A stretch of 64,000 nt of DNA from Phaeobacter sp. CECT 5382 (GCF_001457775.1 NZ_CYSG01000007.1:1-64000), one strand, 5' to 3'; shown: positions 1-9,559, counted from the stretch's first letter. Numbers and translations are program-made. The notes: generated by a model from the letters alone, not told the origin.

Positions 1-293
1 AAAGAGTAGCTTAAATCACGCCAGATCCTGTCCAAGGATTGGGGAGTAGCTCAGCCCTTCAGACGACTTGCGCTACAAAGCTAATTGGAGCCTTTGCGCG
101 GGCAACTGGCTTCATTTGTGTGTGTGCTTGCAGCTGACAAAACACACCAACCGGAAAAGTTCTTGTCTTTTTTTTCCACTACCCTAAGGACAATCGCCGT
201 GCCCCCGCGCGATTTGACCTTACAGACGCGTAGGAGTAGTCCTGAGACGTTCCAAGACAGCCGAACACGCGAAAGCCGAACACAGGGGGCCAG
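1..293. other. 5' edge, no gene recognised
   Basis: No open frame here has convincing coding character; the two overlapping frames across 81-469 are on opposite strands and look like chance. The stretch presumably holds the promoter of the gene starting at 294. It contains a run of eight T at about 170-177 and CA/TG-rich arms near 118-150, but I cannot define a terminator or promoter with confidence. Confidence 0.4.
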
Positions 294-1169
294 ATGCAGG
301 TCATTTTCCATTGCGGAGCACACGGTACAGAAGAAGACCGCTTGCTGAAAACCTTGCAACTCAACAAAAGCCTGCTCAAAAGCATCGGAACAGCGGTCCC
401 GGGCCCCAAGAAATACCGCAGTCTGATCAAGGAAAGATATACCGCCCTACTAGAAGGCGCTCCAACCACCGTGGATCAGGAAAGCCTGTCGCAACTGATA
501 CTTGCAGGAACGCAGGCGGATCGGGCGGTCCTGTCAAATGCGCATTTCTTTGGGTCACAACGCCAGTCGCTGGAAAGCAATCAATTCTATCCCGAAGCTG
601 AAACGCGTGTGCAAGCCTGGCAACAGATGTTTCCCTTTGATCAGCTTGAAATCTTCCTTGCATTGCGCAATCCTGCCGCACTTGTTCCGGACCTGTTGAA
701 GCGGGCAAGTCCGCAGCGCAAAAAGGAAGTCCTGCACGCGCTTGACCCCTACCAGCTGCGGTGGTCCGACCTTCTGATCCGCCTGCGTCAGGCCGCACCC
801 AATGTGCCGATTACCATCTGGTGCTTTGAGGATATGCCGATGATTTGGGATCAGATCATCCGTGACATGACCGGCATCGAGATACAGCAGGAAATTGTCG
901 GCAGCATGAGCCTGCTCTCTGCGATCATGACCGACGAGGGCATCGACCGGCTGCAACAGTATCTCGGACAGCACCCCAATATGACCGAGATTCACAAACG
1001 CCGGGTGATTGCTGCCTTCCTCGACAAATTCGCCGATCATGAGGCGCTGGAAGAAGAAATCGACCTACCTGGTTGGACCGAAAACATGATTGAGGCCCTG
1101 ACAGATCTTTATGAGGAAGATATGGAACGGGTCAATCGGATCCCCGGCGTGACGCTTATCGCCCCCTAG
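294..1169 (+). CDS. Sulfotransferase-like hypothetical protein
   Basis: A 291-residue cytosolic protein without a signal peptide or membrane segment. The opening FHCGAHGTEEDRL sits where sulfotransferase-like P-loop proteins place their 5'-phosphosulfate loop, but the classical glycine/lysine loop is not clean, so activity is not assured. Segments such as FLALRNPAALVPDLL and ITIWCFEDMP resemble the R-N-P strand and later strand of that fold. No operon partner is evident; the next gene is on the opposite strand. This looks like a Rhodobacterales hypothetical of the sulfotransferase-like class; the function is an inference from weak motif resemblance only. Confidence 0.7.
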   Translation: MQVIFHCGAHGTEEDRLLKTLQLNKSLLKSIGTAVPGPKKYRSLIKERYTALLEGAPTTVDQESLSQLILAGTQADRAVLSNAHFFGSQRQSLESNQFYPEAETRVQAWQQMFPFDQLEIFLALRNPAALVPDLLKRASPQRKKEVLHALDPYQLRWSDLLIRLRQAAPNVPITIWCFEDMPMIWDQIIRDMTGIEIQQEIVGSMSLLSAIMTDEGIDRLQQYLGQHPNMTEIHKRRVIAAFLDKFADHEALEEEIDLPGWTENMIEALTDLYEEDMERVNRIPGVTLIAP

Positions 1170-1290
1170 ATCCTCCATTTCCGCCATCAATTGCCCCCGC
1201 CTCTGCAGCCTTCTCCCCTGCGGAGTGGGCATGGTCGATCTTCGATAGGGCCGTCTCGCAGGATAAAGCCCCATGGGTTCATTGGTTCAT

Positions 1291-1716
1291 TCAGGGTGAA
1301 ATCGGGTGCCCCTGTCGATCTACGGTCAGTGTTTCCACTGTCTGGTCGTCGTAAAAAACATCAATGGAGATGTTCTGGATCGACTGCAATGGATAGGCCT
1401 TGTAGGGCGGACCGTCCCCCTCCAGAATGGCGTTTGGCGCGGCTTGATCCAGATGACAGTCCGGCAAGGGCCAGTTTTGCGGTGCAGCGCCATTTATTCC
1501 GATACGAATCGCATCCAAGCCGCAGCGCCAAGACCACAGGTGCGTCACATAGAGCAGGTCTTGTCCCTGGTATTCGCGCACCGACACCCAATTGGCACGT
1601 GTCGCAGCAAGGATCGGCTTGACCTCGCCCGCAGTTGTAAACGGGCCTGCTGCCGCCTGATCCGAAGGCGCAAAGACCCCCGCGCCAAGTGCCATCACTG
1701 AAAACATGCGAAACAT
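1291..1716 (-). CDS. Small exported protein with duplicated translation start
   Basis: About 141 residues. The N-terminus from the proximal ATG (MFRMFSVMALGAG...AAAG) resembles a short signal peptide with cleavage near residue 23; the rest is polar, with two cysteines (WRCG, PDCH) that could form a periplasmic disulfide. No known domain recognised. The start is unusual: a perfect 27-bp tandem duplication (1711-1764) repeats the Shine-Dalgarno sequence and ATG, so a second in-frame ATG lies at 1743 with an equally good SD and would add nine residues ahead of the signal peptide. I prefer the proximal start because it gives the better export signal. The promoter must lie in the 1765-1905 interval shared with the divergent gene at 1906. 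Confidence 0.65.
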   Translation of the reverse strand: MFRMFSVMALGAGVFAPSDQAAAGPFTTAGEVKPILAATRANWVSVREYQGQDLLYVTHLWSWRCGLDAIRIGINGAAPQNWPLPDCHLDQAAPNAILEGDGPPYKAYPLQSIQNISIDVFYDDQTVETLTVDRQGHPISP

Positions 1717-1764
1717 TACTACCTCCAAACTGATACCAAACATTACTACCTCCAAACTGATACC
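1711..1764 (-). repeat. 27-bp perfect tandem duplication of RBS and start codon
   Basis: Units 1711-1737 and 1738-1764 are identical. Read on the minus strand, each carries GGAGGTAGTAATG, i.e. a consensus SD five bases from an ATG, and 27 bp preserves the reading frame. Confidence 0.95.
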
Positions 1765-1905
1765 AAGATGACGCTGCGCCGTAACAGTGTCACCGCAGTG
1801 CCGCGAAATCTCAAAGATTAACTTTTGTGCCCGGGTCGCAGTGATTATAGCTGATGAGACCCCAAAGCCCCAACCGCTCATGAGAGGCGGAAGACAGGAA
1901 AAACG

Positions 1906-2895
1906 ATGGCACAGCAGTCTTTCAATGTCATGATCATCGGCCAGGCGGGCCGCCTGCAATATGAGGCACTGCTTTTCGCCGCCTCGTTGCGTCACAGTTC
2001 ACCGAATTTTTCGGGTCGGGTGTTTGTCGCCGTGCCTCAGCCTGGCCCGCTGTGGGACAAAGACCCCAGCATCCGCAGCGCCCCGGTGCTCGAGGTGCTG
2101 CAGCGGCTGGACGTCGAGATCCTGCCTTTTGAAAGCAAGATCTTTGGCTCCAAGTATCCCTATGGCAACAAGATCGAGGCACTACAGGCCCTGCCCGAGG
2201 GCGAGCCTTTTGTGTTTTTTGACAGTGACACGCTGATCACTGGCGATCTTGAAGCGGTGCCATTTGATTTCTCCCGCCCCTCGGCCTCGTTGCGGCGCGA
2301 AGGAACCTGGCCCAAGCCGACGCTGTATGGGCCAGGCTATACGGAAATCTGGCGTGCGCTCTATGAACGCTTTGGCCTGGATATGGACGCCACTTTGGAT
2401 CTGAGCCAGCCGGATGAGTTTTGGAAACGCTATCTCTATTTCAATGCCGGGTTCTTTTATGGCGCCTGTCCGCGCGCGTTTGGTAAACGGTTTGCCGTCT
2501 ATGCTCAGTCCATTCTGAAAGACCCGCCGCCAGAACTGATCGGCCAGTCATTGGACCCCTGGCTGGATCAGGTCGCCCTGCCGCTGGTGATTCATTCCTT
2601 TGGGGGCGGGCGTGACGCCCTGCCGACCGGCTATCTTGATGGTGAGACCAGCTGCCACTATCGCCTTTTTCCGCTGCTCTACGCTCGTGAAAGCAATGCC
2701 GTTGTGGACCTGTTGCAACAGGTGGCCGCACCCAACTGGATCAAAAAGGTCCTGAAGGCCTATGACCCGATCAAACGTCTGGTCTACCAGGGCCGCGGAG
2801 AACGGGTGCGCGCTCTGTTCGACCAGAACCACCTGCCCCGGCGCGAGCAGGCTATTCGAAACCGCATCAAATCCGAAGGCTTGTGGGAACGTTAA
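1906..2895 (+). CDS. GT8-like glycosyltransferase
   Basis: A 329-residue soluble protein. FVFFDSDTLITGDL at about residue 102 is a DxD motif at the end of a hydrophobic strand, as in metal-dependent GT-A enzymes that bind a nucleotide sugar; YLYFNAGFFYG further on matches the acceptor-side 'FNxG' element of GT8-like families. No transmembrane segment, so a cytosolic or peripheral enzyme is likely. The C-terminus is basic (RREQAIRNRIKSEG). Donor and acceptor sugars cannot be read from the sequence. It stands alone, divergent from the small exported protein, with SD-like CAGGAAAA ahead of ATG 1906. Confidence 0.75.
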   Translation: MAQQSFNVMIIGQAGRLQYEALLFAASLRHSSPNFSGRVFVAVPQPGPLWDKDPSIRSAPVLEVLQRLDVEILPFESKIFGSKYPYGNKIEALQALPEGEPFVFFDSDTLITGDLEAVPFDFSRPSASLRREGTWPKPTLYGPGYTEIWRALYERFGLDMDATLDLSQPDEFWKRYLYFNAGFFYGACPRAFGKRFAVYAQSILKDPPPELIGQSLDPWLDQVALPLVIHSFGGGRDALPTGYLDGETSCHYRLFPLLYARESNAVVDLLQQVAAPNWIKKVLKAYDPIKRLVYQGRGERVRALFDQNHLPRREQAIRNRIKSEGLWER

Positions 2896-3051
2896 CCCTT
2901 TCACAACCGTTTAGACAAAACCCGCCGGGATGATTTCCTTTGAAACTGGGCTTTGGCGACGCGGACGTTCCGAATTTGATCCCTCGCGTTGTACCACAGG
3001 ACAAGCTGTCCTACACATTTGGCAACAGAGTTTTCAAAGGGAGATAATGAC

Positions 3052-4344
3052 ATGAGTGATGCACCTGCCTACGGTTTTGACACCCTGCAGATCCACGCTG
3101 GCGCCAAGCCTGATCCGGCGACCGGCGCCCGCCAGACGCCGATCTATCAGACGACCGGCTATGTGTTTCGCGATGCAGATCACGCCGCAGCCCTGTTCAA
3201 TCTACAGGAAGTCGGCTTTATCTATTCGCGCCTGACCAACCCCACCGTTGCCGTGCTGCAGGAACGCCTTGCCACGCTCGAAGGTGGTGTTGGCGCGGTG
3301 TGCTGTTCATCCGGCCATGCGGCGCAGATCATGGCGCTGTTCCCGCTGATGGCTCCGGGTTGCAACATCGTAGCCTCAACCCGCCTTTATGGTGGCACCG
3401 TCACCCAGTTCAGCCAGACCATCAAACGTTTCGGCTGGTCAGCGACATTTGTCGACACAGACGATCTGGATGCCGTGGCTGCAGCCATCGATGAAAACAC
3501 CCGTGCGGTATTTTGTGAATCCATCGCCAATCCCGGTGGCTATGTGACTGACGTACGTGCATTGGCCAATGTTACCGATGCGGCCGGCATTCCGCTGATT
3601 GTCGACAACACCACCGCCACACCCTATCTGTGCAATCCGATCGCACAGGGCGCGACCCTGGTGGTGCATTCGACCACCAAATACCTCACTGGCAATGGTA
3701 CGGTCACGGGCGGTGCAGTGATCGACAGCGGCAAGTTTGACTGGTCCGCCAATGACAAATTCCCATCGCTGTCGGCACCCGAGCCTGCCTATCATGGGTT
3801 GAAGTTTCACGAGACCTTTGGCGCACTGGCCTATACGTTCCATGGCATTGCTATCGGGCTGCGTGATCTGGGTATGACTATGAACCCACAGGCGGCGCAC
3901 TACACTCTGATGGGCGTTGAAACCCTGTCGCTGCGCATGCAGCGCCACTGCGAAAACGCCATCGCCGTTGCCAGCTGGCTGGAGCAGGATGACCGGGTTG
4001 ACTACGTGACCTACGCCGGGCTTGAATCCTCGCCTTATTACGCTCGCGGCCAGGAGTGCTATCCCAAAGGGACTGGCGGCCTGTTCACCTTTGCAGTGAA
4101 AGGCGGCTATGATTCCTGCGTCAAACTGGTGGATTCACTGGAAATCTTCAGCCATGTGGCCAACCTTGGCGACACCCGCTCGCTGATCATCCACTCCGCC
4201 TCGACCACCCACCGTCAGCTGACCGCCGAGCAGCAAGAAGCCGCAGGCGCAGGTGCCAATGTGGTGCGAATCTCCATCGGCATCGAAGATCCGGCGGATC
4301 TGATCCGGGATCTGGATCAAGCCCTGGCCAAAGCCTGCGGCTGA
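3052..4344 (+). CDS. O-acetylhomoserine sulfhydrylase (PLP-dependent)
   Basis: A Cys/Met-metabolism PLP enzyme of 430 residues, the usual size for O-acetyl-L-homoserine aminocarboxypropyltransferase, which makes homocysteine from O-acetylhomoserine and sulfide. It has the family opening FDTLQIHAGAKPDPATGARQ, the SGHAAQ cofactor loop, and VVHSTTKYLTGNGT containing the PLP lysine. SKGDND precedes the chosen Met; the start at 3052 is supported by AGGGAGA just upstream, whereas the frame open to 2989 lacks an RBS. A terminator follows at 4361. A role in methionine biosynthesis or direct sulfhydrylation is inferred from the family. Confidence 0.92.
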   Translation: MSDAPAYGFDTLQIHAGAKPDPATGARQTPIYQTTGYVFRDADHAAALFNLQEVGFIYSRLTNPTVAVLQERLATLEGGVGAVCCSSGHAAQIMALFPLMAPGCNIVASTRLYGGTVTQFSQTIKRFGWSATFVDTDDLDAVAAAIDENTRAVFCESIANPGGYVTDVRALANVTDAAGIPLIVDNTTATPYLCNPIAQGATLVVHSTTKYLTGNGTVTGGAVIDSGKFDWSANDKFPSLSAPEPAYHGLKFHETFGALAYTFHGIAIGLRDLGMTMNPQAAHYTLMGVETLSLRMQRHCENAIAVASWLEQDDRVDYVTYAGLESSPYYARGQECYPKGTGGLFTFAVKGGYDSCVKLVDSLEIFSHVANLGDTRSLIIHSASTTHRQLTAEQQEAAGAGANVVRISIGIEDPADLIRDLDQALAKACG

Positions 4345-4360
4345 TCTCTTTCAAGCGAAC

Positions 4361-4391
4361 AAAAAGGCCGGGGAATTGCCCGGCCTTTTTA
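4361..4391. terminator. Bidirectional rho-independent terminator
   Basis: GGCCGGG and CCCGGCC arms around AATTG, flanked by A and T runs on both sides, lie between the convergent sulfhydrylase and SIMPL genes. Confidence 0.85.
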
Positions 4392-4427
4392 CGTTTTCGG
4401 CTATTATCCAGCCCTGTTGTCAGGCCT

Positions 4428-5144
4428 CTATTCGGCTTCGGGCACCAAAAGGTCAAAAACCATCTGCACCGAATGGGAGTAGTTCAGCTCCCCTGCCTCG
4501 ATCGGCATGGCGGAACTGCGCGCCATTTCCATCGCCATCATCGGGCGCCCACCGCCCTGATCGTGGTCGCTGATCATGCGCACCGGCCCCAGTACCATCT
4601 GCGCGGCCTTCGCCAATTGGCGTGCTTTGCGAATGCCATCCGCCACGGCCGCATTGCGCATCTGATCTTTCACCTCCTCCAGATCAGCGACGCCAAAGCT
4701 CAGCCCCTGAAACTGATTGGCCCCGGCCTCCAACACCAGGTCTAGAACCGGCCCCAACTGATCCAGATTCCGCACCTTCAGCGCCAGATTATTAGACGCA
4801 GAAAACCCGGTAATTTTATGCGCCGTGCCCGAAACCAGAGACCCGGTTTTCGACCAGATCGGCTGCAACGAGACCTGCCGTGTCTGTAAGTCTGCGGGAT
4901 CAATCCCCGCCCCGCGAAGCGCTGCAACAACAGCAGACATTTCCTTTGAAACTGCGGCCATAGCGGCATCAGCCTCGCTTGCTTCTTTTGTCACACCCAG
5001 GGTGATAACCGCCTGATCCGGTGCGACTGCGAGTTGCCCCTCGCCGGTCACGGTAATCTGGCGCAGGTCTTCCCCAGCGGCAGCCAATCCGCCCATTGTA
5101 CAAGCTGCCAAAACAGCGGCGAACAAAACATTCTTTGTTTTCAT
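4428..5144 (-). CDS. SIMPL domain (DUF541) periplasmic protein
   Basis: A 238-residue protein with a clear signal peptide (MKTKNVLFAAVLAACTMGG, cleavage near AAAG) and the DUF541/SIMPL opening ITVTGEGQLAVAPDQAVITLGV. This family (YggE and relatives) is periplasmic or outer-membrane associated and is linked to oxidative-stress tolerance in E. coli, but no enzymatic activity is established. SD GGAG precedes ATG 5144. It is divergent from the large pilus-like gene at 5318 and convergent with the sulfhydrylase. Confidence 0.88.
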   Translation of the reverse strand: MKTKNVLFAAVLAACTMGGLAAAGEDLRQITVTGEGQLAVAPDQAVITLGVTKEASEADAAMAAVSKEMSAVVAALRGAGIDPADLQTRQVSLQPIWSKTGSLVSGTAHKITGFSASNNLALKVRNLDQLGPVLDLVLEAGANQFQGLSFGVADLEEVKDQMRNAAVADGIRKARQLAKAAQMVLGPVRMISDHDQGGGRPMMAMEMARSSAMPIEAGELNYSHSVQMVFDLLVPEAE

Positions 5145-5317
5145 AACTCAGGCTCCAATCCTTTGCCCCAAGATGGGGATGGCAGATCGCCGCTGACAAG
5201 GGGAAACCCTGCTCTTTTCCTTTCACTCGGCGAAGTCCTGCTTTATGGTCTGCACAGACGACTTGAATGGACTCCTCGCGGTCCGGGCACTTAAGATTTG
5301 GATGGTTTGACCGCAAC

Positions 5318-8119
5318 ATGAAACCGGGGTTTGCTCTTTCTCTTTCCTCAGAGGGTATCGTTCTGCTGCACCGCGCTGCCGGTGGCTGGCGCAATGTTGG
5401 GCTGGTGCCACTGGACAGCCCTGATCTGCCGACCGCACTGTCGGATCTGCGAACCCGCGGCGATGCGATTGAACAATCAGGCTGCTGCAAGCTGATCATC
5501 CCGAATGAGCAGATCCGCTATCTGACCATTGAAACCGGCACCCATGACAGCATTACCCGCCGCGAGATGGCACGCACGGCGCTGGAAGGGGCAACCCCCT
5601 ACCCGGTGGATGATCTCGCATTTGACCTCTCTGAAGACGGTACACAGACCCATATTGCTGCGGTGGCGCTGGAAACCCTGGCCGAAGCCGAGAGCTTTGC
5701 GCTCGAAAATGGCTTCACGCCGGCATCTTTTGTGGCCGTTCCTGGTGAGATGAATTTTCTGGGGGAGCCGTTTTTTGGCCCTGCCCCATCCTTTGGAGGT
5801 GAGCCGGTCGACACAGACGGAATTGCCGTTGTGGATATCGGCCCTGCTGCAAAGCCTTCAACAGAGCCGGCTGCGAAACCACAGGGTAAGTCTTCTTCCA
5901 AGGGTAAGAAATCGGTCAAATCGGATGCCGCGTTGAAAAACGCGCCAGTCAATGGGCCAGGCAACGCACCAGGCAAGCGAGTCAAACAGACAACAGCCGA
6001 ACTGAACATCCCCAAAGCCCTTGAGAACCGCCCTTCTGCCGGGCTCAACACCCCGGCAAAGGATTCTCCAGTTCAGCCAAACGTCCAGACGGGCCTGACG
6101 AAATCCGCTCCTGGCAGTGGCTCTTTGGAAGAATCTGGGCGTTCGGATGAAGACAATGGTCCGGTCCCCGGATTCAGCAGCAGACGCCGCAAAACCACTG
6201 ACACGGGCCCGATCAAACTCCGTGCTCCGTCTCTGGGCAATACCGAAAACAGTGCCACTGCCGGAGCAACACCCGCGCTCGCCGGAGCCAGCCGCACCCC
6301 GCCCCCAGCGCCCGCGCAGGCTGGCAAGTCGGCTGAAGCTACGGCGGCACCAACAGGTATGTCGACGCCACCAGACAAGTCCCCATCTGGCAAAGCTTCA
6401 CTTAACACATTGGCGTCTGGCCCGTCGTTAAAGTCTGGCCCATCCGAACAGCCCACGGCGACAACAGCCGTCATGACCTCTGCTACTCACGGAAAAGTAC
6501 CGGCCGCTCCGAAGAGTTCTGCCGTGACGTCAACGGCAGCGGTTGCTGATCAGCCAAGTTTGGCCATCGCCAAGGCCGAACCCACCAGTGCGGCCGACAG
6601 CGACGCCAGAAAATCCGTTGAGACCCTGACGCAGGTATCGCAAACATCTTCGAACATGAGCCAGACCGGAGGCAAGCCGCGCCATTTGGGCCTGATACTA
6701 ACAGTGGTGCTGTTGCTGGCCATGGCAGCCGTTGCCGCCTTTGCGCTTTTAACCGAGGGGGAAATCTTTGGGTCTTCTTCCGAAGAGGGACAGCGACAGC
6801 GTCCTCCGGTTGTTGAAGAAACGCCCGAACGCACCCCACCACCAGAAGTTAAGCCAGAGGATTCGACAGCTTCGCCTGAGGTGACGCCTGAAGCTGAGGT
6901 CGAGGAACCGCCCGCAGCAATCGCGCCCCAGGTCAGTGCCATCCCCAGTCAACCAGATCCGGGCGTTGTCGACTTGGTTGAGCCAACCTCCCCTGCGGCC
7001 AGCCAGCAAGCCAACCTAGGAACAGAAGTTGACGCAAGCACGGATCAGTCCGTGCTTGATGCGTTAGACGGTCAGCCAATTCAAGATCCCGAGCCCCAGA
7101 GTGATGGAACCACCGAGGGTTCCATTGGGAGCGAGCCCGCCTCAGAACAGGCCGATCAGAACCTTGAACAGGCTGCACTTTATGCTGCCACCGGCATTTG
7201 GCACACGGTCCCTCAGATTGCCGAAGCCCCGGCATTGATCAGCTTGGATGACATCTATATCGCCTCCATTGACAACAGCAGTCTTTCACAAGATGCCGTC
7301 GCCCTGCCGCCCGCCACGGGGCTGGTCACCGATGGTGCACCGAATTCCGTCAGCTCTCCGGCGGCTGTGGGCAGCGCTTTTGCCTTGGACAGCCGTGGCT
7401 TGGTTATTGCCACCCCGGAAGGCACCCTGAACCCGGACGGGGTGATGGTTTATCTTGGGCGCCCACAGAAGACACCTCCCGCCACACCTGAGCGCGCCGA
7501 TCCAACCCTAGCCGAAGCAGAAGCCGAACTGGCCCGTCAGCAAGCCCGCCTGGCGGCTCTGGCCAGCAAACGCCCGCGCCCGCGCCCCACCGATCTGGTC
7601 GAACAGGCCGAACGTGCTTTATTGGGCGGCTTGAGCCGGGAAGAACTGGCAAGCGTGCGCCCCCGCGCCCGCCCGGCCGGGCTGAAGACCGAAGAACAGG
7701 AAAACCAACCAGTCAGCGATCTTGCTATTGTCAGTTCGGTCTCCCCCAGAGGGCGGCCTGCCAATTTCGCCAACCTCGTGGACCGGGCTAAACGTCGGCA
7801 AGCAGCTGCCCCCGCAGCCACAGCTGCGGCAGTGCCGACAATTGCGCCTCGAACAGTGACGCCCAGCCTGCCCAGCTCTGCTTCCGTGGCACGACAGGCC
7901 ACCGTGAACAACGCGATCAATCTGCGGCGTCTCAATCTGATCGGCGTCTCTGGCCCCCCTGCTGACAGGCGCGCGCTCGTACGCCTGCCAAGTGGGCGCT
8001 ACAAGACAGTCAAGGTCGGAGACCGCATTGACGGCGGCACGGTCGTGGCGATTGGCGACAGCCAGCTTCGCTATCAGAAGCGCGGTAATAACACGACGCT
8101 GGAGATGCCCGGCGGCTAA
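5318..8119 (+). CDS. GspL/PilM-like plus PilP/GspC-like membrane protein
   Basis: A 933-residue protein with three parts. Residues 1-150 (FALSLSSEGIVLLHR, CKLIIPNEQIRYLTIETG, ATPYPVDDLAFDL) resemble the actin-like cytoplasmic part of GspL/PilM assembly proteins. Residues about 175-450 are a Pro/Ala/Ser/Lys linker, likely disordered. One transmembrane helix (LGLILTVVLLLAMAAVAAF, near residue 460) leads to an acidic, proline-rich periplasmic stretch. The last 70 residues (RRALVRLPSGRYKTVKVGD) match the PilP/GspC homology-region fold. The start is the ATG at 5318, where similarity begins; the frame is open to 5267. No other type II secretion or type IV pilus gene is nearby. The fusion reading is an inference from motif resemblance. 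Confidence 0.75.
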   Translation: MKPGFALSLSSEGIVLLHRAAGGWRNVGLVPLDSPDLPTALSDLRTRGDAIEQSGCCKLIIPNEQIRYLTIETGTHDSITRREMARTALEGATPYPVDDLAFDLSEDGTQTHIAAVALETLAEAESFALENGFTPASFVAVPGEMNFLGEPFFGPAPSFGGEPVDTDGIAVVDIGPAAKPSTEPAAKPQGKSSSKGKKSVKSDAALKNAPVNGPGNAPGKRVKQTTAELNIPKALENRPSAGLNTPAKDSPVQPNVQTGLTKSAPGSGSLEESGRSDEDNGPVPGFSSRRRKTTDTGPIKLRAPSLGNTENSATAGATPALAGASRTPPPAPAQAGKSAEATAAPTGMSTPPDKSPSGKASLNTLASGPSLKSGPSEQPTATTAVMTSATHGKVPAAPKSSAVTSTAAVADQPSLAIAKAEPTSAADSDARKSVETLTQVSQTSSNMSQTGGKPRHLGLILTVVLLLAMAAVAAFALLTEGEIFGSSSEEGQRQRPPVVEETPERTPPPEVKPEDSTASPEVTPEAEVEEPPAAIAPQVSAIPSQPDPGVVDLVEPTSPAASQQANLGTEVDASTDQSVLDALDGQPIQDPEPQSDGTTEGSIGSEPASEQADQNLEQAALYAATGIWHTVPQIAEAPALISLDDIYIASIDNSSLSQDAVALPPATGLVTDGAPNSVSSPAAVGSAFALDSRGLVIATPEGTLNPDGVMVYLGRPQKTPPATPERADPTLAEAEAELARQQARLAALASKRPRPRPTDLVEQAERALLGGLSREELASVRPRARPAGLKTEEQENQPVSDLAIVSSVSPRGRPANFANLVDRAKRRQAAAPAATAAAVPTIAPRTVTPSLPSSASVARQATVNNAINLRRLNLIGVSGPPADRRALVRLPSGRYKTVKVGDRIDGGTVVAIGDSQLRYQKRGNNTTLEMPGG

Positions 8120-8293
8120 GCCCCGCAGGCAAGTCCGGCAAAAGCCCCACATAATTCCCTCTGACAATGCCCTTGTAGGCAATGCCTCAACCCATTGGCA
8201 GACCTGCTGCAGGTCCGGGCCGGGACGCCGACCCGGATCAAGCAGCAATTTGCCCGCTTTAGAAAGCGCAACAGGCAGAGCAAGAACCGAACA

Positions 8294-8330
8294 AAAAAGA
8301 CCGAGTGCACGAGGCACCCGGTCTTTTGTC
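8294..8330. terminator. Terminator between the PilP-like gene and hppD
   Basis: AAAAGACCG/CGGTCTTTT arms with an inner GTGC/GCAC extension form a stem followed by T on either strand, suited to stop both convergent genes. Confidence 0.75.
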
Positions 8331-8366
8331 GTTTTACCGGAAACACAGCCGCCCGTTTGAGGCAGG

Positions 8367-9467
8367 TTATTCAGCCGCTTCGATTTCGCCGTTGTCGATC
8401 TGCTCCTGCTCGATGGATTCGAACAGCGCCTTGAAGTTGCCCTCGCCGAAACCATCGTCGCCCTTGCGCTGGATGAACTCGAAGAAAATCGGGCCGATCA
8501 CCGTCTTGGAGAAAATCTGCAGCAGGATCTTGGTCTCACCACCATCCACGACGCCTTCGCCATCGATCAGGATGCCGTGTTTCTTCATCCGGTCAAGCGG
8601 CTCTTCGTGGCCAACGACGCGGTCCTTGCTGAGATCATAGTAGGCCGCCGGGGGGGGCGGCATAAACCGGATGCCGCGTTCGGAAATCTCATCGGTGGCG
8701 CTATAGATGTCTTCGCTGCCGACGGCGATATGCTGGATGCCTTCGCCTTTGTATTTCTTCAGATAAGCAACGATCTGGCCGGTTTCACCACGATCTTCGT
8801 TGATCGGGATACGGATGCGGCCACAGGGAGAGGTCAGCGCCCGGCTCAAAAGCCCGGTGAACTTGCCCTCGATATCAAAGAATCGAATCTCCTTAAAGTT
8901 GAACAAATCTCCATAGAAATGAAACCATTTGTCCATATTGCCCTTGTAGACGTTATGGGTCAGGTGATCGAGGTAGTAAAACCCAACGCCGCGCGGCTTG
9001 GACTGTTTGGTCCATTCGAATTCTTCGTTGTAAGGCGAGGTCTCATAATACTGGTCAATAAAGTAGATCAGCGAGCCACCAATGCCCTTGATCGCGGGCA
9101 CATCCATGGTTTTATCCGCGCCTTCATAGGCTTCTGCCCCTTTTGAAACCGCATGGTCAAAAGCCTTTTGCGCATCAACGACCCGCCAGCCCATGGATGG
9201 TGCACAGGGACCATGTTCGGCGACAAATTTGTCAGCGAAACTGCCTTTTTCAGCATTGAGGATATAGGTGATATCACCCTGTTGCCAGAGCTCGATCCCT
9301 GGCTTGGTCTTGTGATGGCCGACCTGCTCGTAGCCCATCTTGGTAAAAAGATCGCGCAGTTCTTGCGGTTCGGGGCTGGCGAATTCAACAAATTCAAAGC
9401 CGTCGGTGCCGGCGGGGTTTTCTTCGCTGATGACGGATTTCGGGGCGTTGTGCGGGAATGGACCCAT
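8367..9467 (-). CDS. hppD: 4-hydroxyphenylpyruvate dioxygenase
   Basis: A 366-residue Fe(II) dioxygenase that converts 4-hydroxyphenylpyruvate to homogentisate in tyrosine breakdown. Two VOC domains are visible: the N-terminal half (FDGFEFVEFASPEP) and the catalytic C-terminal half, with iron ligands recognisable in FYYLDHLTHNV (His), GIQHIAVGSEDI (His) and the late FFEFIQRKGDDGFGEGNF (Glu). The ATG at 9467 has GGAGGAG three codons upstream; a TTG at 9482 would be a false extension into the RBS. It is divergent from an Lrp/AsnC regulator, a common arrangement for amino-acid catabolic genes. Confidence 0.96.
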   Translation of the reverse strand: MGPFPHNAPKSVISEENPAGTDGFEFVEFASPEPQELRDLFTKMGYEQVGHHKTKPGIELWQQGDITYILNAEKGSFADKFVAEHGPCAPSMGWRVVDAQKAFDHAVSKGAEAYEGADKTMDVPAIKGIGGSLIYFIDQYYETSPYNEEFEWTKQSKPRGVGFYYLDHLTHNVYKGNMDKWFHFYGDLFNFKEIRFFDIEGKFTGLLSRALTSPCGRIRIPINEDRGETGQIVAYLKKYKGEGIQHIAVGSEDIYSATDEISERGIRFMPPPPAAYYDLSKDRVVGHEEPLDRMKKHGILIDGEGVVDGGETKILLQIFSKTVIGPIFFEFIQRKGDDGFGEGNFKALFESIEQEQIDNGEIEAAE

Positions 9468-9559
9468 GGTGGTCTCCTCCAAATTGCGCGTGCTGCGATG
9501 TTGGTATCTGTTCCCGACCAGAATAACGCAAACCAGATGCTTGTTTTGCGCGTTTCTTA

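Noticed and set aside
85-469. Short overlapping frames on both strands at the window start
   Set aside because: No RBS, unusual composition, mutual overlap and no recognisable motif.
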